This document shows positions 1 to 10,505 of a stretch of DNA of 35,871 bases, piece by piece. The DNA is from JACMQX01 sp044225675. Lineage in GTDB: Bacteria; Pseudomonadota; Gammaproteobacteria; Burkholderiales; Burkholderiaceae_C. Position 1 is the first letter of the stretch. The number at the start of each line of letters is the position of its first letter. The translations under genes were made by a program, and so were the position numbers. The stretch spans positions 1 through 35,871 of the forward strand of contig JBGAIH010000042.1 in assembly GCA_044225675.1 (NCBI GenBank). The letters are read 5' to 3'. A model generated the notes under the pieces. The model was given only the letters and a program-made list of their open reading frames with translations, was not told where the DNA came from and ran no database searches.

Positions 1-567
1 GGGTGGAGGGGGTGGAGGAGGAGGTGATGGTGGCGGCGGCTCGACGATCGGGTTGATCTGCGCGACGGTCAGGCGCCCGTCGCTTGGGAAGCTGGACTCG
101 CCTGTGTTGTAGATCTCATGAACGACGGCGGTGTAGCCGCAGGACAGGCCGCTGTCCTGCACCACCGGCAGCGGACGGATCTGGCAGTCGAACGGCGCCG
201 CCAGGATCTGCGGGCCGAAGCTGTCGAGCCAGAACACCGGATATCCGCTGCCCCGGATGGACCAGTTGGTGTTGGCGTAGTCGAACAGCGCGTTCATCGC
301 CGCCTGCGCGCTCGCGTGGCAGCCTCGCACATGCGGCTCGGCATGCTGAAGCAAGCCGGTCGTGCTCACGACGACCCAGCACTGACCGTTGCCACCCGAG
401 CCTGCACTCTGGGCTCTCACCCCCGGCGCCAAGGTCCACAGGAGCGCGGCAGCCAGCGCTGCGGCGGCGGCACTCCGCAACCCGCAACGCCGAACGTGCG
501 ACCCGCCGCCGAAGCTGCGCGCGAAGACAGAAAAAAGTGCGAACGGGAACCGGGGGCAACGCGGCAT
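1..567 (-). CDS. Exported proline-rich protein, 5' part (runs off left edge)
   Basis: The reading frame is open from the ATG at 567 to the first base of the window (189 codons, no stop), so this is the N-terminal part of a longer protein. A Shine-Dalgarno AAGGAG (578-583) lies 10 nt before the ATG. The N-terminus is basic (MPRCPRF...), followed by an alanine/leucine-rich hydrophobic run and the site GVRA-QSAG around residue 52, which looks like a signal peptidase I cleavage site. The putative mature part has four cysteines within the first ~95 residues after cleavage (starting GNGQCW), which could form disulphides in the periplasm. It ends at the window edge in a polyproline tract of about a dozen residues. 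I do not recognise the family. The signal peptide and the frame are seen directly; periplasmic or surface location is inferred. Confidence 0.7.
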   Translation of the reverse strand, partial: MPRCPRFPFALFSVFARSFGGGSHVRRCGLRSAAAAALAAALLWTLAPGVRAQSAGSGGNGQCWVVVSTTGLLQHAEPHVRGCHASAQAAMNALFDYANTNWSIRGSGYPVFWLDSFGPQILAAPFDCQIRPLPVVQDSGLSCGYTAVVHEIYNTGESSFPSDGRLTVAQINPIVEPPPPSPPPPPPPP

Positions 568-981
568 GAAATGCTTTCTCCTTGGCAGTGGGGCGCTCCA
601 GCCAGCGGAAAGCCGGCAGGTACTGCTCAAAGGGAACGCAAGCCCGTGGGGTGGACGACGATGATGCGAAAGAACGCGCGCAGTCTAAGGCGACGCGGGC
701 CGATTCACACGCAAGTCAGCCTCGAATCAGCCCTATTCAGGTCTTAAGGATGAGAGGGATGAGGCCGTGCTGAATCTTTCTGTGGAGCCCACCGGTGTCA
801 GGTCCTGGCGCGGATCCCGGGATTTTTTTCTCCTTTTCCATCTGAGCTTATGCCAAAGCCGTCTGAGTGCGGCGCGTTGTCCGACTTGAATCGGCCGTAT
901 ATTGGGCTTACCTGCATCACAACACGCGCCGCGGCATCTCGCCGGGCGCATTCAACCAGGAACTCACCCAGGAGCCAGACC
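568..981. other. Intergenic region between divergent genes
   Basis: No convincing gene in these 414 bp; the short frames here lack ribosome binding sites and family features. The stretch must hold the promoters of the exported protein (-) and the peroxiredoxin (+). A weak terminator-like element reading rightwards lies at 803-829 (stem TCCTGG/CCGGGA with one G-U pair, 8-nt loop, then seven T), but no + strand gene precedes it in the window. Confidence 0.6.
877..903 (+). promoter_or_regulatory. Candidate sigma-70 promoter of the peroxiredoxin gene
   Basis: TATATT at 898-903 resembles a -10 box and TTGTCC at 877-882 a -35 box. The spacer is only 15 nt, shorter than optimal. It lies about 80 bp upstream of the peroxiredoxin start. 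Assigned by eye only. Confidence 0.3.
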
Positions 982-1641
982 ATGTCCCTTCGCATCAACG
1001 ACACCGCGCCCAATTTCACTGCCAAGACCACGCAGGGCACGATCAATTTTCATGAGTGGATCGGCGACCAGTGGGCGATCCTGTTCTCGCATCCCAAGGA
1101 CTTCACGCCGGTCTGCACGACCGAGCTGGGCTACATGGCGAAGATCGAACCCGAGTTCACCAAGCGCAATGCCAAGCTGATCGGCCTGTCGATCGACCCG
1201 GTCGAGAATCACAGCAAGTGGGCCGCCGATATCGAGGAGACGCAGGGCGCCGCCGTCAAGTACCCCATGATCGGCGACACCGACCTCCAGGTCGCCAAGC
1301 TCTACAACATGCTGCCGGCCGAAGAGCCGGGCAGCTCCGATGGCCGCACGGCCGCCGCCAATGCCACGGTGCGTTCGGTGTTCATCATCGGCCCGGACAA
1401 GAAGATCAAGCTGATGCTGACTTATCCGATGACCACCGGCCGCAACTTCGACGAGATCCTGCGCGTGCTCGACTCGATGCAGCTGACCGCCAAGTACAAG
1501 GTCGCGACGCCCGTGAACTGGAAGGACGGCGACGACGTGATCATCGCCGGCTCGGTGAGCGACGACGATGCCAAGACGCTGTTCCCCTCGGGCTGGAATG
1601 CACCCAAGCCCTACCTGCGCATCGTCAAGCAGCCGCGCTGA
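982..1641 (+). CDS. 1-Cys peroxiredoxin (AhpC/TSA superfamily, Prx6 type)
   Basis: Thiol peroxidase reducing hydrogen peroxide and organic hydroperoxides in the cytoplasm. The active-site motif HPKDFTPVCTTE is present, with the peroxidatic cysteine at residue 45 in the PxxxTxxC pattern. There is no second cysteine suited to an intramolecular disulphide. The long C-terminal extension (about residues 160-219) and the total length of 219 residues match the Prx6/1-Cys class rather than 2-Cys AhpC. The ATG at 982 is chosen over upstream in-frame codons because AGGAG lies about 8 nt before it and because family members begin with a similar MxLRIND-like sequence. The gene is monocistronic: divergent from the exported protein on the left and convergent with small genes on the right. 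Family assignment is firm; the physiological reductant is unknown. Confidence 0.95.
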   Translation: MSLRINDTAPNFTAKTTQGTINFHEWIGDQWAILFSHPKDFTPVCTTELGYMAKIEPEFTKRNAKLIGLSIDPVENHSKWAADIEETQGAAVKYPMIGDTDLQVAKLYNMLPAEEPGSSDGRTAAANATVRSVFIIGPDKKIKLMLTYPMTTGRNFDEILRVLDSMQLTAKYKVATPVNWKDGDDVIIAGSVSDDDAKTLFPSGWNAPKPYLRIVKQPR

Positions 1642-1667
1642 TCGGCTCGCCGGCTGAGTCGCAGACG

Positions 1668-1707
1668 AAAAACGAAAAAACGAAAAACGGGGCCGTCAAG
1701 GCCCCGT
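1668..1707 (-). terminator. Intrinsic terminator between convergent genes
   Basis: An 8-bp perfect stem ACGGGGCC/GGCCCCGT with a 5-nt loop (1687-1707) is flanked on the left by an A-rich run (1668-1687), which becomes a long, nearly uninterrupted U tract for leftward transcripts. It should end the small two-gene operon at 1744-2114. In the rightward direction the T run is poor, so it may serve the peroxiredoxin transcript only weakly. Confidence 0.8.
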
Positions 1708-1743
1708 TGTCGTTGGTGCGCCGACGCGACCTTCAGGCCGCCC

Positions 1744-1929
1744 TCAGGCCGGTTCGTCGTCGAAGATGACCAAGCCGGGGCGGCGCTGCAGAGGCTCAAG
1801 GTCGTCGTTGGCTGCAATGGCCGTGTCGGCGTGCTGCCACTGGCCGTGCCAGCCCGCCGTGGCCGCCATCGCGTCCAGGCCCTCGGCCCGGTCGAATCCT
1901 TCACTCCGGTCTGCTGCCATCAGGTTCAT
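1744..1929 (-). CDS. Small protein of unknown function (61 aa)
   Basis: Begins at an ATG that overlaps the stop of the preceding small gene in an ATGA (1926-1929), which argues that the frame is translated by coupling. The product is acidic, with no membrane segment, and ends in VIFDDEPA. The good leftward terminator at 1668-1707 lies just after the stop. I do not recognise a family. Both small genes could be parts of one short operon of unknown role. The evidence is the coupling and the flanking signals, not sequence similarity. Confidence 0.5.
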   Translation of the reverse strand: MNLMAADRSEGFDRAEGLDAMAATAGWHGQWQHADTAIAANDDLEPLQRRPGLVIFDDEPA

Positions 1930-2114
1930 ACGGCCTCCTGGGGGATGGGTTGCGCGCTGTCGTCGAGGAGTTCAAAGATCACGGGCGTCTCGACGCCCAT
2001 TTCTGCGGCGGCAGCGGCATTGCCGGCCTGCACGGTGATGGCGGTCGCCGCCGTCGCCAGCACGGCGGCGGCGGCAAAGGCGGCAACGTTCCTGGTGGTG
2101 AGTCGATTCTTCAT
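1926..2114 (-). CDS. Small exported or membrane-anchored protein (62 aa)
   Basis: Starts at ATG 2114 with GGAG six bases upstream. The N-terminus MKNRLTTR is basic and is followed by an alanine-rich hydrophobic run (about residues 10-30) containing possible AxA cleavage sites, so the product is either a secreted peptide of roughly 30 residues or a small inner-membrane protein. The C-terminal part (about residues 39-62) is acidic. It is the first gene of a two-gene unit with the next frame (ATGA overlap). No family recognised. Confidence 0.55.
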   Translation of the reverse strand: MKNRLTTRNVAAFAAAAVLATAATAITVQAGNAAAAAEMGVETPVIFELLDDSAQPIPQEAV

Positions 2115-2276
2115 GGCGGGCTCCGTGGGTTTCGATCCAGCTCGGCGCGAAGCGCTTCGTGATGGGATCGACTGTAGGTCCGCCGTCGGCCGAAAGGTGT
2201 CGGCAGGCGTTGCCGCACGGTGTAGGACGCCGCCGTCTGGCGGCGGGCGCCCAGCTCCAGCCGAAACAAGCGCGCG

Positions 2277-2822
2277 TCAGGCGGCCTGCAGCGGCGTGCG
2301 CTCCGGGGCCTCGGCTGCAGCGCTCGGGGCCGGAAGCACGAGTTGTGCGGCCTTGGCGACCCGCACGCAGTCCTTCAGGTGCTCCTCGCCCAGATAGCGC
2401 ACCGCCGTGTAGCCGAGCGCCGCCGCGACGGCCTGGCCGGCCAGCGGCACGTATTTGGCCACCTGCTTGGCCGTCAGGCGCACGCCCACATGCTGGGCCG
2501 CCCGGACGACGAGGTCGCGGGTGATGAACTTGCCGATCAGCACCGAGCCGACCATGGCCACGGCTTTCTGCACCTTCTCGCGCTTGCCCGGCGTGAGCCG
2601 GTCGAGCTGGGTCGGCGACAGGCCGAACTCGGCATTGATCTCGGGAATGAGGCGCGACAGCAGCGCCGCATCGACCAGCCAGTCCACCCCGGGCACGGGC
2701 ACGGCGCTGGCGGCCGCACCGACCAGGGCGCGGCGGTGCAGCAGCTTGCGGCTGCGGCGGACGGCCTCCTGCAGTTGCGGGTGGCCGGCGGCGAGTTGCA
2801 TGGCAGTGGGCATGAGCGGCAT
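2277..2822 (-). CDS. Conserved hypothetical protein with hydrophobic segments (DUF697/EcsC-like appearance)
   Basis: 181 residues. After a short amphipathic start there is a basic stretch (RRSRKLLHRR), then a hydrophobic region with the motif VPVPGVDWLVDAALLSRL and a second hydrophobic part around residues 120-140 (VPLAGQAVAAALGY). The PGVD motif followed by a helix ending in an FGLS-type turn recalls DUF697 and EcsC-like membrane-associated proteins, but this is resemblance by eye. The start is uncertain: ATG codons at 2822, 2813 and 2801 are all possible and none has a clear ribosome binding site. It lies downstream of yheS in the same direction, with 142 bp between them. Confidence 0.6.
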   Translation of the reverse strand: MPLMPTAMQLAAGHPQLQEAVRRSRKLLHRRALVGAAASAVPVPGVDWLVDAALLSRLIPEINAEFGLSPTQLDRLTPGKREKVQKAVAMVGSVLIGKFITRDLVVRAAQHVGVRLTAKQVAKYVPLAGQAVAAALGYTAVRYLGEEHLKDCVRVAKAAQLVLPAPSAAAEAPERTPLQAA

Positions 2823-2939
2823 CGGGCGGGGTGGGGCGATGCAACCACTTTAGCGCGCCGGCCGGGCGAAGGCCAGACGGCCGCGCGCAAAACCATGCAA
2901 AGCTGCTGGAAAGCGTCGGGAAAGCCTCTGTGAAGCCCC

Positions 2940-2956
2940 GCCCGCAAGCTGCGGGC
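2940..2956 (-). other. Hairpin just after the yheS stop codon
   Basis: A perfect 7-bp stem GCCCGCA/TGCGGGC with a 3-nt loop lies 9 bp beyond the yheS stop. No U tract follows in the leftward direction, so it is at best a transcript-stabilising or weak terminator structure. Confidence 0.4.
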
Positions 2957-2964
2957 CGAGCCCC

Positions 2965-4949
<1,985 letters not shown>

Positions 4950-4953
<4 letters not shown>

Positions 4954-5852
4954 GAATGGAAAAACTCGTCGAGGGCTTCACGCGTGAGCAGCAGGACCTG
5001 CTCGTCGCCGGCGCTGGTGGGCAGGCCCACGGCCTCCAGTCCGGCAAAGGCGGCGCAGAAGTGGCCGAACTCGTTGCCGATCTCCAGCACCAGCACGGCG
5101 TGGGGCGCCATTGTCGCAGGCGCGGCGGCCAGCAGCGTGCGGATGAAGTCCATGCCGTCCGCGCCGCCGGCCAGCGCCAGCTCGGGCTCGGCCCGGTATT
5201 CGGGCGGAAGGGCCGCCATGCTGGCCGTGTTCACATAGGGCGGGTTGCACAGGATCAGGTCGTAGGGCCCCGGCGTGGCGGCCAGGCCGTCGGACAGCCT
5301 GAGCGTGATGCGCTCGCCCAGGCCGTGCCGCTCGACGTTGATGCGGGCCACCGCCAGCGCGTCGAGCGAGATGTCGGCTGCGTCCACGCTCACGTCGGGG
5401 AAGGCCATGGCCGCGAGCACGGCCAGGCTCCCGTTGCCGGTGCACAGGTCGAGCACGCGCCGCGTGTGTTCGCCCAGCCAGGCGTCGAAGGAACCGTCGG
5501 CCAGCAGCTCGGCAATGAAGGAGCGCGGCACGATGGCCCGCTCGTCCACGTAGAAGGGCACGCCCTGCAGCCAGGCTTCGCGCGTGAGGTAGGCGGCGGG
5601 CTTGCGGCTGGCGATGCGCTCGTCCAGCAGGGCCTGCACGGCCGCCTGCTCATCGGGCGTGACGTGGCGTTGCGCGACGCTGTCCAGATCGTCCAGCGGC
5701 AGGCCCAGCTTCCACAGCGCCAGCCAGGCGGCTTCGTCGAACGCATTCGTGGTGCCGTGGCCGAAGGCCACGCCGGCGTCGGACAGGCGGCGCGCGCCGG
5801 CCTCGATCAGCTCAAGCAGGGTCATGCCGAAAGCACGCTCATGGAGACTCAC
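4950..5852 (-). CDS. prmB: Ribosomal protein L3 N5-glutamine methyltransferase
   Basis: SAM-dependent methyltransferase that modifies a glutamine of ribosomal protein L3. The Rossmann motif VLDLCTGNGSLAVLAA and the catalytic NPPYV motif (around residue 206) are clear. The stretch PRSFIAELL upstream of the SAM site points to PrmB rather than PrmC, which usually has PRPETE at that place. The longest frame starts at 5852; the ATG at 5825 (MTLLELIEAGARR) is an equally good or better start by family style, since neither has a strong ribosome binding site. It follows dapE after 16 bp and overlaps yheS by 4 bp, so the three form one unit. Confidence 0.9.
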
Positions 5853-5868
5853 AGGGGTTCACGGGCGC

Positions 5869-7020
5869 TCACAGCGCCCGGTTGAGGTTTTCCAGCACGC
5901 GCCGGTAGATGTTCTTGAGGGGCTCGATGCCGCTGACGGGCAGGTGCTCGTCGATCTTGTGGATCATGGCGTTGACGGGGCCCAGCTCGATGACCTGCGG
6001 GCAGATCTGCGCGATGAAGCGGCCGTCACTCGTGCCGCCGGTGGTGGACAGTTCGGTGCGGATGCCGGTTTCGCCCTCGATGGCCGACTGCACCGCAGCC
6101 ACCAGCGTGCCCGGCGTGGTGAGGAAGGGGCGCCCGCCGATGACCCACTGCAGGTCGTAGTCGAGGCCGTGCCGGTCGAGGAGGGCATGGACGCGCTGCT
6201 GCAGGCCTTCGGGCGTCGACTCGGTGCAGAAGCGGAAGTTGAAGTCGATCACCACCTGGCCCGGGATGACGTTGCTCGCGCCGGTGCCGCCGTGGATGTT
6301 GCTGATCTGCCAGCTGGTGGGCTGGAAGAACTCGTTGCCCCGGTCCCACTCGGTGGCCACGAGTTCGGCCAGCGCGGGCGCGGCCTGGTGGATCGGGTTG
6401 CGCGCCAGGTGCGGGTAGGCGATGTGGCCCTGCACTCCCTTGACGGTGAGTTTGCCGCTCATGGTGCCGCGCCGGCCGTTCTTGATCATGTCGCCGGTGC
6501 GCTCGACCGACGTGGGCTCGCCGACGATGCACCAGTCGAGCTTTTCGCCACGCGCCTTGAGCGCTTCGCAGACGACGACGGTCCCGTCCACGGCCGGGCC
6601 TTCCTCGTCGCTCGTGAGCAGCAGCGCCACCGACAGGGCCGGCGAGGGGGTGGCCGCCAGAAACTCCTCCATCGCCACCACGAAGGCGGCGATGGATGTC
6701 TTCATGTCGGCCGAGCCGCGCCCGTAGAGCTTGCCGTCGCGGTGGGTGGGCGTGAACGGATCGCTCGTCCACTGGTCCAGCGGGCCGGTGGGCACGACGT
6801 CGGTGTGGCCGGCAAACACCAGCAGGCCGCTGCCGGCCGTGCCCGGACGCTTGGCCCACAGGTTGGTCACGCGAAACGACTCGGGGCCGCTGACGATGCT
6901 TTCGCAGGCAAAGCCCAGCGGGGCGAGCCGCTCGGCCAGCAGGGCCTGGCAGCCGCCGTCGTCGGGCGTGACGGAAGGGCGGGCGATGAGTTGTTCGGTC
7001 AGGCGCAGCGCAGCGGACAT
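5869..7020 (-). CDS. dapE: Succinyl-diaminopimelate desuccinylase
   Basis: Zinc-dependent M20-family hydrolase (EC 3.5.1.18) that releases succinate from N-succinyl-LL-diaminopimelate on the way to lysine and peptidoglycan. Metal-binding motifs: GHTDVVPTG with His72 and Asp74, GRGSADMK with Asp105, SDEEGPA with Glu139/140, and the C-terminal IHKIDEHLP with a ligand His. Length is 383 residues, normal for the family. The frame extends upstream to 7494, but the true ATG is at 7020: it overlaps the stop of the PilU-type gene in TGATG, and the protein aligns to DapE only from there. Its companions dapD and dapC are in the same operon. Confidence 0.95.
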   Translation of the reverse strand: MSAALRLTEQLIARPSVTPDDGGCQALLAERLAPLGFACESIVSGPESFRVTNLWAKRPGTAGSGLLVFAGHTDVVPTGPLDQWTSDPFTPTHRDGKLYGRGSADMKTSIAAFVVAMEEFLAATPSPALSVALLLTSDEEGPAVDGTVVVCEALKARGEKLDWCIVGEPTSVERTGDMIKNGRRGTMSGKLTVKGVQGHIAYPHLARNPIHQAAPALAELVATEWDRGNEFFQPTSWQISNIHGGTGASNVIPGQVVIDFNFRFCTESTPEGLQQRVHALLDRHGLDYDLQWVIGGRPFLTTPGTLVAAVQSAIEGETGIRTELSTTGGTSDGRFIAQICPQVIELGPVNAMIHKIDEHLPVSGIEPLKNIYRRVLENLNRAL

Positions 7021-8177
7021 CAGTGCTTCACGTCCAGCGTGATTTCGGTGAACGAGGGCGTGTCGTCCGGATCGTCTTCCACCAGCTCGGACTGCGAGGC
7101 TGCGGCGAAGTCGTTCTGCAGCCGCCACATCAGGTTGGTCGGCGAGTCGGCGTACAGCAGGCCTTCCTTGCGGTCGACCGTGCCCTCGATGATCAGGCGC
7201 GCGATGTCCTGCTCGAAGGTCTGCGAGCCCTCGGCCATGGACTTTTCCATGGCCTCCTTGACGCCCGAGAAGTCGCCTTTTTCGATCAGCTCCGACACCA
7301 GCTTGGTGTTGAGCATCACTTCGACGGCCGGCGCGCGGCTGCCGTGCACGGTGCGCAGCAGGCGCTGCGAGACGATGGCCTTCATCGCGGCGGCCAGGTC
7401 GCCCAGCATGGTGGGGCGCACCTCGACCGGGTAGAACGACAGGATCCGGTTGAGCGCCTGGTAGCTGTTGTTGGCGTGCATGGTGGCCAGGCACAGGTGG
7501 CCCGACTGCGCATAGGCGATGGCGGCCGACATGGTCTCGCGGTCGCGGATTTCGCCGATCAGGATCACGTCGGGCGCCTGCCGCAGCGCGTTCTTGAGCG
7601 CCGTCTGCAGCGACTGGGTGTCGGAGCCGACCTCGCGCTGGTTGACGATGGACTTCTTGTTGGTGAACAGGAACTCGACCGGGTCCTCGATGGTGAGGAT
7701 GTGGCCCGTGACCTTCTCGTTGCGCGAGTCCATCATGGACGCCAGCGTGGTGCTCTTGCCGGCACCGGTGGAGCCGACCATGAGGATCAGGCCGCGCTTT
7801 TCCATGATCAGGTCACCCAGGATCAGCGGCACGTTCAGCGAGGCCAGCGGCGGGATGTCGGTGGTGATGTAGCGGATCACCGCCGCATAGGTGCCGCGCT
7901 GGCGCATCGCGCTGATCCGGAAGTTGCCCACGCCCTGGATCGGCAGCGCCATGTTGAGCTCGCCGGACTCCTCCAGCTCCTCGATGCGGGTCGGCGGCAG
8001 CACCTCGGCCAGCAGGTTGCGCGTGGCGTCGGGCGGCAGGATCTGGCTGTTGATCGGGATGCACTGGCCGTTGATCTTGATCATCGCGGGCGAGTGCGCC
8101 GAGAGGTAGACGTCCGACGCCTTCTTCTCGCCCATGAGGCGAAGAATCCGCTCCATCGTTCCCATCTGTGTGGCCAT
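7020..8177 (-). CDS. pilU: Type IV pilus retraction ATPase, PilU type
   Basis: Hexameric secretion-type ATPase of the PilT/PilU family driving or aiding pilus retraction at the inner membrane. Walker A GSTGAGKST at residues 135-143, acidic box TIEDPVEF near 162-169, Walker B ILIGEIRD with Glu209, and the His box ATMHANN with His234 are all present. The C-terminal FTEITLDVKH tail and the sequence around it are more like PilU than PilT. Length is 385 residues. An AGGACA sequence precedes the ATG. It sits between dapD and dapE, with a TGATG overlap to dapE, although it has no metabolic link to lysine. No pilT or other pilus gene is in the window, so a second retraction ATPase is expected elsewhere. 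Confidence 0.88.
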   Translation of the reverse strand: MATQMGTMERILRLMGEKKASDVYLSAHSPAMIKINGQCIPINSQILPPDATRNLLAEVLPPTRIEELEESGELNMALPIQGVGNFRISAMRQRGTYAAVIRYITTDIPPLASLNVPLILGDLIMEKRGLILMVGSTGAGKSTTLASMMDSRNEKVTGHILTIEDPVEFLFTNKKSIVNQREVGSDTQSLQTALKNALRQAPDVILIGEIRDRETMSAAIAYAQSGHLCLATMHANNSYQALNRILSFYPVEVRPTMLGDLAAAMKAIVSQRLLRTVHGSRAPAVEVMLNTKLVSELIEKGDFSGVKEAMEKSMAEGSQTFEQDIARLIIEGTVDRKEGLLYADSPTNLMWRLQNDFAAASQSELVEDDPDDTPSFTEITLDVKH

Positions 8178-8255
8178 GATCTGTCCTTGTGCTCGTGGGT
8201 GCGTTCAATCAATCCCGGATGCTGTCGCTGGGTGCCGGCGTGCGAAGGAGCTGCC

Positions 8256-9080
8256 TCAGTCGCGCAGCAGGTCGTTCAGGCTGGTCTTGGCGCGCGTCTG
8301 CGCGTCGACCCGCTTGACGATCACCGCGCAATACAGGCTGTACTTGCCGTCGGCGCTGGGCAGATTGCCCGAGACGACCACCGAGCCGGCGGGCACGCGG
8401 CCGTAGGTCACGGTGCCGGTGGCGCGGTCGTAGATCTTGGTGCTCTGGCCGATGTACACGCCCATCGAGATGACGGAGTTCTCCTCGACGATCACGCCTT
8501 CGACGATCTCCGAGCGGGCGCCGATGAAGCAGTTGTCCTCGATGATGGTCGGGTTGGCCTGCAGCGGCTCCAGCACGCCGCCCAGGCCCACGCCGCCGGA
8601 CAGGTGCACGTTCTTGCCGACCTGCGCGCAGGAGCCCACGGTGGCCCAGGTGTCGACCATGGTGCCTTCGTCCACGTAGGCGCCGATGTTGACGTAGCTG
8701 GGCATGAGGATCGCGCCCTTGGCGATGTAGCTGCCGCGCCGGGCCACGGCCGGCGGCACGACGCGCACGCCGGTTTCCTTGAGTTCGGCCTCGCTCAGGT
8801 GCGCGAACTTGGTCTGCACCTTGTCGTAGAAGCCCAGGTGGCCGGCCTTGATGACCTCGTTGTCCTTGAGGCGAAAGCTCAGCAGCACGGCTTTCTTGAT
8901 CCACTGGTGCACCGTCCACTGGCCCACGCCCTGGCGCGTGGCCACGCGCAGGCGGCCGCCGTTGAGTTCGGAGATGACGTGCTCGACGGCGTCGGCCGTT
9001 TCCTTCGGGGCCGACTTGGGCGACAGGTTGGCGCTGTCTTCCCACGCGGCGTCGATGATGTTCTGGAGTTGCTGGGTCAT
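8256..9080 (-). CDS. dapD: 2,3,4,5-tetrahydropyridine-2,6-dicarboxylate N-succinyltransferase
   Basis: Trimeric left-handed beta-helix acyltransferase (EC 2.3.1.117) that transfers succinyl from succinyl-CoA in lysine/diaminopimelate synthesis. The hexapeptide-repeat region runs from about residue 105 to 230 (VARRGSYIAKGAILMPSYVN, then the DEGTMVDTWATVGSCAQVG block and further turns). Length of 274 residues equals the usual length. The ATG at 9080 is chosen because family members begin MTQQLQ..I, and it overlaps the dapC stop in ATGA (9077-9080). The longer frame to 9137 reads into dapC. Confidence 0.96.
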   Translation of the reverse strand: MTQQLQNIIDAAWEDSANLSPKSAPKETADAVEHVISELNGGRLRVATRQGVGQWTVHQWIKKAVLLSFRLKDNEVIKAGHLGFYDKVQTKFAHLSEAELKETGVRVVPPAVARRGSYIAKGAILMPSYVNIGAYVDEGTMVDTWATVGSCAQVGKNVHLSGGVGLGGVLEPLQANPTIIEDNCFIGARSEIVEGVIVEENSVISMGVYIGQSTKIYDRATGTVTYGRVPAGSVVVSGNLPSADGKYSLYCAVIVKRVDAQTRAKTSLNDLLRD

Positions 9081-10288
9081 GAATGGGACTTGAGGTTGAC
9101 GACGTATTGAACGATCCGGGTTGCCGCTTCCACGCATTCGGCGGTCTCTGCGACCAGCGCCATGCGGATGCGCCCCGCACCGGGGTTGGCGCCGCCGGCC
9201 TCACGGGCCAGGAAGCTGCCAGGCAACACCGTGACATTGTATTGAGCCAGGAGGCCGGCGGCGAAGTCGGTGTCGCTGCCGGGAACGCCCGCCCACAGGT
9301 AGAAACCCGCATCGGGCAGGCGCACGTCGAGCACCTCGGCCAGCAGCGGCGTGACCTGGGCGAACTTCTCGCGGTAGAGCGCCCGGTTGTCCACGACATG
9401 CTGCTCGTCGCCCCAGGCGGCAATGCTGGCGGCCTGCACCGGCAGGGCCATGGCGCTGCCGTGGTAGGTGCGGTAGAGCAGGAACTGCCTGAGCAGGGCG
9501 GCGTCGCCGGCCACGAAGCCGCTGCGCATGCCGGGCACGTTGCTGCGCTTGGACAGGCTGGTGAAGGCGACCAGGTTGCGGAAGTCGGGCCGTCCCAGGC
9601 GGGCTGCGGCCTCCAGGCCGCCCAGCGGCGGCTCGTCGCGGAAGTAGATCTCGCTGTAGCACTCGTCGGAGGCGATGACGAAGCCGTATCTCTCGCTCAG
9701 CGCAAGGAGCTTCTTCCATTCCTCGATCGGCATCACCGCGCCCGTGGGGTTGCCCGGCGAGCACACGAAGATCATCTGGGTGCGGGCCCAGACGTCGTCG
9801 GGCACGCTGTCCCAGTCCACCGCGAAGTTGCGGGCCGGATCGCTCGGCGCGTAGTAGGGCTCGGCGCCCGCCAGCAGGGCCGCGCCCTCGTAGATCTGGT
9901 AGAACGGATTGGGGCAGATGACGACCGGCTTGCCGCGCGTGCCGCTTTGCGAGGCGTCGACCACCACCTGTGTGAAGGCGAACAGGGCCTCGCGCGAGCC
10001 ATTGACCGGCAGCACCTGGGTGGCCGGGTCGAGCGCCAGGCCGTAGCGCGACTGCAGCCAGCCCGTGAAGGCTTCGCGCAGCCTGGGCTCGCCGGCGGTG
10101 GGCGGATAGCCCGCCAGGCCCGACAGCGCGCCGGTCAGTGCGTCCTTGATGAACTGCGGCGTGGGGTGGCGGGGCTCGCCGATGCCCAGGCTGATGGGGG
10201 CGTAGGCAGGGTTGGGCGTGACGCCCGCAAAGAGTTGCCGCAGCCGCTCGAAGGGATAGGGCTGCAGTTGGGCCAGCAGGGGATTCAT
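9077..10288 (-). CDS. dapC: N-succinyldiaminopimelate aminotransferase
   Basis: PLP-dependent class I/II aminotransferase (EC 2.6.1.17) making N-succinyl-LL-diaminopimelate. Seen: GIGEPRHPTPQF near residue 35, CSPGNPTG near 177, DECYSEIYF with the PLP-ring Asp208, the Schiff-base lysine in SLSKRS (Lys247) and the phosphate-binding Arg255. Length is 403 residues. The ATG at 10288 gives the family N-terminus MNPLLAQLQPYPFERL; the longer frame upstream to 10423 lies in the promoter region shared with smc. It is the first gene of the leftward operon and is coupled to dapD. Confidence 0.93.
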   Translation of the reverse strand: MNPLLAQLQPYPFERLRQLFAGVTPNPAYAPISLGIGEPRHPTPQFIKDALTGALSGLAGYPPTAGEPRLREAFTGWLQSRYGLALDPATQVLPVNGSREALFAFTQVVVDASQSGTRGKPVVICPNPFYQIYEGAALLAGAEPYYAPSDPARNFAVDWDSVPDDVWARTQMIFVCSPGNPTGAVMPIEEWKKLLALSERYGFVIASDECYSEIYFRDEPPLGGLEAAARLGRPDFRNLVAFTSLSKRSNVPGMRSGFVAGDAALLRQFLLYRTYHGSAMALPVQAASIAAWGDEQHVVDNRALYREKFAQVTPLLAEVLDVRLPDAGFYLWAGVPGSDTDFAAGLLAQYNVTVLPGSFLAREAGGANPGAGRIRMALVAETAECVEAATRIVQYVVNLKSHS

Positions 10289-10505
10289 GCGGACGATTAT
10301 CCCTGCACGGCCCGCAGGCGGCCGGGGCGAAACATTTCCTGACCGCGCGGCGCCGGTGCGCAGGCGGGAGGGCGGCGGTGCTCGGGTAACATCATGGACC
10401 TCCCTGCGCCGGGGCTGCGCCACCGCGGCGCCCCCACGCCGGTCGGCATTTCCTTTGAAATCAACGGGTTAAACCAAGGCTCAGGCCAGCAACACAGGGT
10501 CTGTC
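10289..10505. promoter_or_regulatory. Divergent promoter region dapC / smc
   Basis: 217 bp with no gene, separating the leftward dap operon from the rightward smc operon. TAACAT at 10387-10392 within GGGTAACATCATG is a plausible -10 element for smc. No operator of a known regulator is recognised. Confidence 0.4.
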
